Below the pieces are notes generated by a model. That model had not been told where the DNA came from and did no database searches. It was given only the letters and a program-made list of their open reading frames with translations. DNA of 9,694 bases from the NCBI GenBank assembly GCA_910586065.1, contig CAJUGI010000013.1, forward strand, positions 1 to 9,694. The letters are read 5' to 3'. How positions within the stretch are numbered: position 1 is the first letter of the stretch; each line of letters opens with the position of its first letter. Of this stretch, positions 1-5,155 are shown piece by piece. The translations under genes and the position numbers were made by a program. The stretch comes from an uncultured Christensenella sp. Lineage in GTDB: Bacteria; Bacillota; Clostridia; Christensenellales; Borkfalkiaceae.

Positions 1-102
1 CGGCAGCTTGACGCGCTCCTTGACGGTATGAGCGATACAGGCATACGGATTGTGACCGCAACGGCAAAAGAGATTTCCGAAGTCGAAAAAGAGGGCGGAT
101 AG
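1..102 (+). CDS. 3' end of an unidentified gene
   Basis: An open frame runs in from the left edge and stops at a TAG at 100-102, giving 33 residues of a C-terminus. It contains the stretch LDALLDGMSDTGIRIVTAT and ends in an acidic/basic tail, EVEKEGG. Codon use and base composition match the GC-rich backbone genes that follow. It lies on the same strand as mobC and is followed by a terminator-like hairpin, so it is probably the last gene of an upstream transfer or maintenance operon. I do not recognise the family. The fragment is short, and the reading is supported only by its open frame, its protein-like composition and the terminator after it. Confidence 0.5.
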   Translation, partial: RQLDALLDGMSDTGIRIVTATAKEISEVEKEGG

Positions 103-138
103 GAATGTCCGGCTTAAAACTGAACAGGATTTAGAAAG

Positions 139-176
139 CGTTGTAATCTTTTTTGAGATTGCGGCGTTTTTCTTTT
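139..176 (+). terminator. Probable intrinsic terminator after the upstream gene
   Basis: Bases 139-149 (CGTTGTAATCT) pair with 156-166 (AGATTGCGGCG) as an 11-pair stem if G-U wobbles are allowed, around a 6-base T-rich loop. TTTTTCTTTT follows at once. The wobbles make the stem good only as + strand RNA, which fits a terminator for the gene ending at 102. An imperfect inverted repeat next to a possible nick site (see findings) is the other reading. Confidence 0.5.
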
Positions 177-244
177 GCGGAAGTTTGGCAAAATAGCTTT
201 TTCTCCGTAGTAGGGGATAAGAGCCTAAAAGATAAAAACATTCG

Positions 245-342
245 TAGCAAGCATAGGAAGCGGGTACCCACTTCCGTATTTTCCCCTCCCGCGCTGCGGC
301 GCGTCGGTTGAAAATTGCTTGTTGGGAAGTGTCCCAAACCCT
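245..342 (+). promoter_or_regulatory. Structured leader upstream of mobC (inverted-repeat copy 1)
   Basis: This 98-base block is repeated on the other strand at 8754-8655. Its first 34 bases (245-278) match exactly, and its last part (315-342) has one mismatch. Three foldable elements can be seen: (1) GGAAGCGGGTACCCACTTCC at 256-275, a near-palindrome centred on GGGTACCC; (2) a hairpin closed by ATTTTC (278-283) with GAAAAT (310-315), with an inner CGCGC/GCGCG stem; (3) TTGGGA (322-327) with TCCCAA (332-337). The block ends 27 bases before the mobC start codon, just ahead of its ribosome binding site. It could be a 5' UTR RNA element, an operator, or both. No convincing promoter was found just upstream. 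Confidence 0.7.
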
Positions 343-369
343 CGGAACGGAAAGGAAAGGAGCGAAGCA

Positions 370-699
370 ATGGACGGACGGAAAAGAACGGTACAAATCA
401 AATTCAGAGTGACGGAAGCGGAACGGGATTTAATACTGGAAAAAATGAAGCTCGTACCCACCCGGAACATGGCGGCATATCTGCGGAAGATTGCCATTGA
501 CGGGTACATCATTCAGATAGACCACGCCGATATAAAGGCAATGACCGCAGAGATACAGAAAATCGGGGTCAACGTCAACCAGATAGCACGCCGCGTAAAC
601 GCGACGGGGAACGCATACCAAGAGGACATAGAGGAAATAAAGGGGGTGCTTGCGGAAATATGGCGGTTACAAAGATTAAGCCTGTTAAAAGCACTCTAA
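370..699 (+). CDS. mobC: MobC-type relaxosome accessory protein
   Basis: A 109-residue protein of the bacterial mobilisation protein (MobC) family. These small DNA-binding proteins help the relaxase open and nick the origin of transfer. The N-terminal part (about residues 4-45, starting RKRTVQIKFRVTEAERD) looks like a ribbon-helix-helix: a short basic strand followed by two helices. The C-terminal half carries the family signature IGVNVNQIARRVNATGN (about residues 60-76), followed by a helix. The start at 370 is chosen because AAAGGAG (356-362) lies 7 bases upstream. An in-frame ATG at 319 lies inside the conserved leader and has no ribosome binding site. The 3' end overlaps the relaxase gene by 40 bases, so the two are very likely co-transcribed and translationally coupled. 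Family assignment is firm; role in this element is inferred from the family. Confidence 0.88.
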   Translation: MDGRKRTVQIKFRVTEAERDLILEKMKLVPTRNMAAYLRKIAIDGYIIQIDHADIKAMTAEIQKIGVNVNQIARRVNATGNAYQEDIEEIKGVLAEIWRLQRLSLLKAL

Positions 700-2006
700 G
701 CAAAGCCCTTGACTATATCGAAAACCCGGACAAGACGGACGGGAAAATGCTTATATCCTCTTTTGGCTGCTCCTATGAAACGGCAGATATTGAGTTTGAA
801 TATACCCTGTCGCAAGCACTCCAAAAGGGGAACAATTTAGCCTTTCATCTGATACAGTCCTTTGAGCCGGGGGAAGTCGATTATCAGAAAGCCCATGAAA
901 TCGGAAAGCAGCTTGCCGACGCGGTAACAAAGGGGCAGCATGAATATGTACTCACGACGCACATTGACAAAGGACACGTCCATAACCATATCATTTTTTG
1001 CGCGGTGAATTTTGTAGACCACCATAAATACAATTCCAACAAAAGGAGCTATTACGGCATACGGAACATGAGCGACAAGCTGTGCCGGGAGAATGGCTTG
1101 TCCGTCGTCGTCCCCGGCAAGGGCAGCAAGGGAAAGAGCTATGCGGAGTACCAGGCAGAAAAGACGGGTACAAGTTGGAAAGGCAAGCTGAAAACCGCCC
1201 TTGACGCGCTTATCCCCCAAGTGTCCAGCTTTGAAGAATTGTTGCCGCGGTTACAGGCGGCGGGCTATGAGATAAAGCCGGGGAAATATGTGTCATGCCG
1301 CGCCCCCGGACAGGAACGCTTCACACGCCTTAAAACCCTCGGCGCAGACTATACAGAGGAAGCTATAAGGGAACGGATAGCGGGCAGACGGGCAAAAGCG
1401 GCGAAAGCTCCCAGAGAACAGCGCGGCGTGTCGCTGCTTATCGACATTGAGAACAGTATCAAGGCGGCGCAGAGTAAGGGCTATGAACAGTGGGCGAAAA
1501 TCCACAATCTGAAACAGGCAGCTAAAACCATGAATTTCTTGACGGAACATAAGATTGAACAGTACGCGGATTTAGTCAGCCGGATTGAGGAAATGTCAGC
1601 GGAAAGCGGACAGGCGGCAGACGCATTGAAGAACGCGGAAAAGCGGCTTGCGGACATGGCGGTGCTTATCAAGAATGTTTCCACCTACCAAAAGACAAAG
1701 CCCGTCTATGACGCATACCGCAAGGCAAGGAACAGGGAGAAGTACCGCGCCGGACAGGAACAGGCGATTATCCTACATGAAGCCGCCGCAAGGTCGCTGA
1801 AAGCGGCGGGCATTGCAAAGCTCCCGAACCTCGCCGCGCTGCAATCGGAATATGAAGCCCTCCAAGCGCAGAAAGAAGCCCTTTACGCCGACTATGGGAA
1901 GCTGAAAAAGAAAGTCCGGGAATATGATATTATCAAGCAGAACATTGACAGCATTTTACAGACAGAGAAACAGCCAGCACGGGAACAGCAGACAGAGCGC
2001 GGATAA
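660..2006 (+). CDS. MOBP-type relaxase / mobilization nuclease
   Basis: A 448-residue relaxase. It would nick one strand at the origin of transfer, stay covalently bound to the 5' end and lead the strand into the recipient. The N-terminal nuclease domain covers about residues 1-150. Tyr19 in LDYIENPDKT is in the position of the catalytic tyrosine of MOBP enzymes. The metal-binding histidine cluster is THIDKGHVHNHIIF (about 100-113), followed by an Asn-rich NKRSYYGIRNMSDKLC segment. Residues about 160-245 form a conserved basic middle domain (SWKGKLKTALDAL, GQERFTRLKTLG). The rest is helical, rich in Lys, Glu and Ala, and probably coiled coil. The start ATG lies within the mobC 3' end, with a G-rich AGGGGGTG upstream. 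Length is ordinary for Tn1549-like relaxases. The protein appears intact, and the AT-rich cargo begins directly after its stop codon. Confidence 0.92.
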   Translation: MAVTKIKPVKSTLSKALDYIENPDKTDGKMLISSFGCSYETADIEFEYTLSQALQKGNNLAFHLIQSFEPGEVDYQKAHEIGKQLADAVTKGQHEYVLTTHIDKGHVHNHIIFCAVNFVDHHKYNSNKRSYYGIRNMSDKLCRENGLSVVVPGKGSKGKSYAEYQAEKTGTSWKGKLKTALDALIPQVSSFEELLPRLQAAGYEIKPGKYVSCRAPGQERFTRLKTLGADYTEEAIRERIAGRRAKAAKAPREQRGVSLLIDIENSIKAAQSKGYEQWAKIHNLKQAAKTMNFLTEHKIEQYADLVSRIEEMSAESGQAADALKNAEKRLADMAVLIKNVSTYQKTKPVYDAYRKARNREKYRAGQEQAIILHEAAARSLKAAGIAKLPNLAALQSEYEALQAQKEALYADYGKLKKKVREYDIIKQNIDSILQTEKQPAREQQTERG

Positions 2007-2013
2007 TGCTTAA

Positions 2014-2102
2014 ACTATAAATGAGAAAATCCGAAAGTTGTACAAATAGGAAAACAAGTTCGATTGATTTTTGTGCATATTATGATTTTGCTCATTTATA
2101 GT
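2014..2102. repeat. 89-base element bounded by inverted repeats at the cargo edge
   Basis: Bases 2014-2031 (ACTATAAATGAGAAAATC) and 2084-2102 (GATTTTGCTCATTTATAGT) are inverted copies of each other, differing by one extra base. About 52 AT-rich bases lie between them, including the palindrome TTGTACAA (2038-2045). It starts 8 bases after the relaxase stop codon, exactly where base composition drops. It may be a small MITE-like remnant, the end of a former mobile element, or a long hairpin. Clear target-site duplications are not visible: the flanks CTTAA and CCTAA agree only partly. Confidence 0.55.
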
Positions 2103-2112
2103 CCTAAAGATA

Positions 2113-2141
2113 TTGAATTTAGAACTTAGAAATCATATAAT
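2113..2141 (+). promoter_or_regulatory. Sigma-A-type promoter for the cargo operon
   Basis: TTGAAT (2113-2118) as the -35 element and a perfect TATAAT (2136-2141) as the -10 element are separated by 17 bases, the optimal spacing. Transcription would start near 2148, about 45 bases before the methyltransferase start codon. An independent promoter fits the view that the two cargo genes were acquired as a unit and are expressed independently of the transfer genes. Confidence 0.65.
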
Positions 2142-2192
2142 AAGAACTGTAAATTCATAATTAGGCAAATCGGAATTTGGAGGAGGAAAAGA

Positions 2193-2774
2193 ATGGAATT
2201 TAAGCTGATTTCCATAGCAAGCATGATTGCTTTTTATGGATGTTATTTTTTAAAAATGTTTCATCAAAAAAAGCAAGGAATACAAACAGACCAAATTGGA
2301 AAGGACAAAATCGGTTTTGTAAAATTTGTGGAAATCACAATGAAGATTGCGGCTATTCTTGTCTTTATAGCGGGACTTGTCAGTATTTTCCTTGAAACGG
2401 GGCATAGTCTTACTGCTATTCGAGTTATGGGCGCAATAATAAGTGTTGGAGGAACGGTTATATTTATTGTTGCAGTATGGACTATGCGGGACAGTTGGCG
2501 GGCGGGAGTATCCAAAACCGATAAAACAGAACTTATAACAAACGGTATTTACCATATCAGCCGTAATCCCGCCTTTCTGGGATTTGACCTTTTGTATATT
2601 GGTACACTATTAATGTTTTTTAACTGGATTTTGTGCTTCTTAACTGTATTTGCGGTCACTATGTACCATTTGCAGATTGTCAACGTCGAGGAAGATTTTT
2701 TACTTGCTACATTTGGAAATGAATATTTGAAATATAAGAAAAAAGTTTGCCGTTATATTGGCAGAAGAAGATAA
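2193..2774 (+). CDS. Membrane methyltransferase of the isoprenylcysteine carboxyl methyltransferase (ICMT) family
   Basis: A 193-residue integral membrane protein. Hydrophobic segments lie at about residues 3-20, 47-66, 76-97 and a long stretch at 131-160. The family signature is in the C-terminal half: SWRAG (101-105), then LITNGIYHISRNPAFLG (114-130), then EEDFLLATFGNEYLKYKKKV (166-185) and RYI. In ICMT and its bacterial relatives this region binds S-adenosylmethionine and carries the conserved Arg-Asn-Pro and Glu-Glu residues. The substrate of bacterial members is mostly unknown, so only methyl transfer at the membrane can be inferred. GGAGGAGG (2179-2186) lies 6 bases before the ATG, and a good promoter lies upstream. 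The gene is clearly more AT-rich than the relaxase before it. It is followed after 23 bases by the zincin gene on the same strand, so the two form an operon. Confidence 0.85.
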   Translation: MEFKLISIASMIAFYGCYFLKMFHQKKQGIQTDQIGKDKIGFVKFVEITMKIAAILVFIAGLVSIFLETGHSLTAIRVMGAIISVGGTVIFIVAVWTMRDSWRAGVSKTDKTELITNGIYHISRNPAFLGFDLLYIGTLLMFFNWILCFLTVFAVTMYHLQIVNVEEDFLLATFGNEYLKYKKKVCRYIGRRR

Positions 2775-2797
2775 AGTCAAATTTGGAGGAATTATCT

Positions 2798-3421
2798 ATG
2801 GCTGACGATAAAAGAAAATTAACAGAAAAAGAATTGAAACGTAAAAATGACTTTGAAAAAATAAGCTCTGAAATGCAACAAAAAGGATATAAAATGAAAA
2901 ATGTGGTTATCAATACGCAAAAGGCAAAGTATTTAGCTCTTTTAGTCATGTTTCCGTTTATGGCTTTAACATTTTGGCTCTACAATAAGGTGAATGGTTT
3001 TAATTTAGATGGTATTTCCTGGGGATATGCTGTGGCGTTGCCTCTGCTTATTTTATGCCTGATTATCGTGCATGAGCTGATACATGGAATTACCTGGGGG
3101 ATTTTTGCAAAAAATCATTTTCATGCGATTGATTTCGGAATCGTTTGGAGTACATTATCTCCATATTGCACTTGCTTCGAACCATTGAAAAAATGGCAAT
3201 ATCTGTTAGGAACGGCTATGCCTACATTGGTTTTAGGAGGCGGGGGTGCAGCGGCTGCGGTGATGACAAATCAGTTACTGCTGTTTTTTGCGGCAGAATA
3301 CATGATTTTATCAGGTGGCGGAGATTTTCAACTTATACTGAGAAGTATATTAACTGATAAGCGAGAAAGTTTGTATTGCGCCCATCCTTACGAATGTGGT
3401 TTTGTTGTTTTTGAGAAATAG
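2798..3421 (+). CDS. DUF3267-type membrane zincin (putative metalloprotease)
   Basis: A 207-residue protein with a charged cytoplasmic N-terminus (residues 1-43) and hydrophobic segments at about 44-62, 76-95, 133-155 and 156-172. HELIH (92-96) at the end of the second membrane segment is a zinc-binding HExxH. SGGGD (172-176) gives a possible third ligand, Asp176. CTCFEPLKKWQYLLGTAMP (124-142) and the end HPYECGFVVFEK are typical of DUF3267, a family predicted to be membrane metallopeptidases without a known substrate. The start at 2798 is chosen over the in-frame ATG at 2747, because GGAGGA (2785-2790) lies 7 bases before it and the earlier start would run into the methyltransferase gene. 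It is AT-rich like its partner. No dedicated substrate is visible in the window. Confidence 0.82.
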   Translation: MADDKRKLTEKELKRKNDFEKISSEMQQKGYKMKNVVINTQKAKYLALLVMFPFMALTFWLYNKVNGFNLDGISWGYAVALPLLILCLIIVHELIHGITWGIFAKNHFHAIDFGIVWSTLSPYCTCFEPLKKWQYLLGTAMPTLVLGGGGAAAAVMTNQLLLFFAAEYMILSGGGDFQLILRSILTDKRESLYCAHPYECGFVVFEK

Positions 3422-3462
3422 GAACGAATACTACAAATTCACACTTGTAGGACAAAAGAAAA

Positions 3463-3507
3463 TCGGGACGCGGCAGCTATCAGATAGCCACCGCGCCCCG
3501 GTTTTTT
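3463..3507. terminator. Bidirectional intrinsic terminator between convergent operons
   Basis: CGGGACGCGG (3464-3473) pairs with CCGCGCCCCG (3491-3500) with one mismatch, and an inner GCTAT/ATAGC stem closes a 3-base loop. GGTTTTTT follows on the + strand. On the minus strand the same stem is followed by GATTTTCTTTT. It therefore can end both the cargo operon arriving from the left and the minus-strand operon arriving from the right. A second, weaker hairpin without a T tract lies at 3595-3623, just after the VLP stop codon. Nothing else is recognised between 3508 and 3627. Confidence 0.75.
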
Positions 3508-3627
3508 ATGGGTGCAGAGATTGGATTGTTACGCAATAGGACGGCATTTTCGGGGATAAAGGTATAAAGTATCGCCTGTCTAATTTTCCCGCCCGGAAAG
3601 CCCTGTAAATCAAGGGATTTTCCGCGC

Positions 3628-3993
3628 CTACTGCGTAACAGGGGCGCGTCTTTTCCTCATGCGCTCGGCGGCCTGCCTGCGAGTGATACGTTTCCGGCAG
3701 TCGGGGCAGTATTTGACGCTGTTAGAGCTTGACGCAAAGAACGCGCCGCACTCGGTACACTTCTTCCTGTCCCCGGTCTGGTAAAGCTCCGCATAGAGCA
3801 GCTTGTCGGCGGGAAGCACCGCAACCCGGAACCACTTGCAGAGAAGCGAATAGGAAATGAGCTGCGGACATACGCACTCGTCCCCGTCGTCCAGTAAGAT
3901 ACAGTTCCCGTTATCGCAGTTGCAGCACGTCCGGCGCACAAGCGCATTTACTTTCCGGCTCTGGGGCGGTGTCAGCCGCTTAATCCCACTCAT
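3628..3993 (-). CDS. Cysteine-rich VLP domain protein
   Basis: A 121-residue protein of the cysteine-rich VLP family found in conjugative transposons of gut Firmicutes; its molecular role is unknown. The N-terminal block (residues 8-60) has the recognisable pattern VRRTCCNCDNGNCILLDDG, then CVCPQLISYSLLCKWFRVAV and the LPADKLLYAEL end that gives the family part of its name. The C-terminal part has a separate zinc-ribbon-like set, CTECGAFFASSS then KYCPDCRKRI, followed by a basic tail (RRQAAERMRKRRAP). Together these suggest a zinc-binding, perhaps nucleic-acid-binding protein. Its ATG overlaps the TGA of the preceding gene by four bases (ATGA), and no strong ribosome binding site is seen, so it is probably translated by coupling. 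It is the last gene of the minus-strand operon. Confidence 0.85.
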   Translation of the reverse strand: MSGIKRLTPPQSRKVNALVRRTCCNCDNGNCILLDDGDECVCPQLISYSLLCKWFRVAVLPADKLLYAELYQTGDRKKCTECGAFFASSSNSVKYCPDCRKRITRRQAAERMRKRRAPVTQ

Positions 3994-4196
3994 GCTTCAT
4001 CAGCGGCGTAAATGGGAAGCACCGCAAACTCCGCTTCGCCCATGCGCTCCACTTTGGCAAGGGTACGGGCTGCAAAGTCCCGCATTTCCCCGTCCATAAA
4101 GGGCAGCGCGGCGTTCATGGCGACGATAAGCCCCTGTCGGCTCCCGGTCTTGTAAATGCTCAAAAGGTTTGTTTCCTCTACGGTCAGTTTTGTCAT
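3990..4196 (-). CDS. Transposon-transfer-assisting (TTRAP-like) small protein
   Basis: A 68-residue acidic, helical protein beginning MTKLTVEETNLLSIYKTGSR, with LIVAMNAALPFMDGEMRDFA and LAKVERMGEAEF further on. This pattern matches my recollection of the putative transposon-transfer assisting family, which is restricted to conjugative transposons and has no established mechanism. The start at 4196 is chosen because GGAGG (4208-4204) lies 7 bases upstream. An in-frame GTG at 4202 is almost adjacent to that site and too close. The GGAGG lies inside the last codons of the preceding 317-residue gene, whose stop is only two bases from this ATG. The gene is followed by a 4-base overlap with the VLP gene. 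Confidence 0.78.
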   Translation of the reverse strand: MTKLTVEETNLLSIYKTGSRQGLIVAMNAALPFMDGEMRDFAARTLAKVERMGEAEFAVLPIYAADEA

Positions 4197-4198
4197 GT

Positions 4199-5152
4199 TC
4201 ACACCTCCAAATCGTGATTTTTTGTTTTCGCCGCCGCCTTTTTCGGGGCGGTCTTTGCTTTGTCCGTTTTAATCTGCGCCCGGATAGAGGGGCGGGGCTT
4301 CCTTATCTCCCTGTCCCGGTTCTCCCCCTTGTCAATCAGCGCATACATCCCATGTCTGCCCTCGATTTTGGAAAAGGAAAGTGTCTTGTAGGGCAGCATG
4401 GAGAAAAGGCGGTCAGTGTCCTTTGTGGCTGCAAGCCGCATGAACGCCGGGGAAAGCTCTGCCATGAAATGGGTCTTGTTCGGGCTGTTCGGCTCGTAAT
4501 GCCGCTTCATTTCCCGCACAATGCGCCGCGCTTCCGTTTCAATCAGCCCGTCCCGCAAGGCTGTGATATGCGCCTTGAAGTCCCCCGGTGAAAGCTGCTC
4601 CCGGCTGCGCCGTTCTTCCTGTAAGAGCGATTGCAGCGCGTCCGGGTCGTTGGGTAGGGCTTCAAAGCGTTCAAACTTCCCAAGCTGCGGGTCTGGGTTG
4701 CCGTTGAAGAACCGTCCGGCGGGTATCTCCCTTTCCCCTCGCTCATAAATCAGCTTCACCGTATCGGCGGGCAGCTCCTTTTCCTTGACGCGCTCATAAT
4801 GTTTAGAGTAGTCCAGTTCGTACAGATTGCCCTTGATTTTCCCGCGCTCCTTTCCCGTCAGCTCGATTGCATAGGCAAGAACGCGGTCGCTTGTCTGCTC
4901 CATGTAGAAACGCCATGTGTTGTGGGGCGCGGTGTCTTTGAGGAAAACGTCGCGCTCCCGGAAACAGTGCGTCCCGGACGGGCGGCAGAACCACAAAAGG
5001 GTCTTGTCCTCCCTGTGGGGGCTTGCCGCCGCCTTTGCGATAATCTCTTTGTCAATGTCTAAGTCGCTCTGGTAAAAGCCTGTGTTCTGCTTCATAATCG
5101 CTTCAAGGGAAGCGAACAAATCCACGTTTTCAAATTTGCTCTGTTCCGGCAT
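4199..5152 (-). CDS. 317-residue conjugative-element protein of unknown function
   Basis: I do not recognise a named domain with certainty. The protein is soluble and charged, with no signal peptide or membrane segment. The N-terminal half (residues 1-115) is a mixed, probably globular region including TLLWFCRPSGTHCFRERDVF and WRFYMEQTSDRVLAYAIEL. The middle (about 160-240) is helical and charged. Residues 245-275 hold FSMLPYKTLSFSKIEGRHGM, which looks structured. The last 33 residues are a basic, low-complexity tail starting PRPSIRAQIKTDKAK and closing with DLEV. It resembles the tail of the anti-restriction fusion encoded immediately upstream. AAAGGAG overlapping the end of that gene provides the ribosome binding site, and only three bases separate the two genes. 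A transfer-associated or recipient-protection role is inferred from context only. Confidence 0.72.
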   Translation of the reverse strand: MPEQSKFENVDLFASLEAIMKQNTGFYQSDLDIDKEIIAKAAASPHREDKTLLWFCRPSGTHCFRERDVFLKDTAPHNTWRFYMEQTSDRVLAYAIELTGKERGKIKGNLYELDYSKHYERVKEKELPADTVKLIYERGEREIPAGRFFNGNPDPQLGKFERFEALPNDPDALQSLLQEERRSREQLSPGDFKAHITALRDGLIETEARRIVREMKRHYEPNSPNKTHFMAELSPAFMRLAATKDTDRLFSMLPYKTLSFSKIEGRHGMYALIDKGENRDREIRKPRPSIRAQIKTDKAKTAPKKAAAKTKNHDLEV

Positions 5153-5155
5153 GGG

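Noticed and set aside
185..213. TTGGCA with TAGTAG at 17 bases as a promoter for mobC
   Set aside because: The -10 match is poor (three of six) and nothing similar lies ahead of leader copy 2.
319..369. Upstream ATG for mobC
   Set aside because: It lies in the conserved leader, whose sequence recurs non-coding at copy 2. The ATG at 370 has a proper ribosome binding site.
447..465. GTACCCAC inside mobC resembling the leader palindrome
   Set aside because: Only a short match within conserved coding sequence, without the flanking stems.
2747..2797. Upstream ATG for the zincin gene
   Set aside because: It lies inside the methyltransferase coding sequence without a ribosome binding site; 2798 has GGAGGA at 7 bases.
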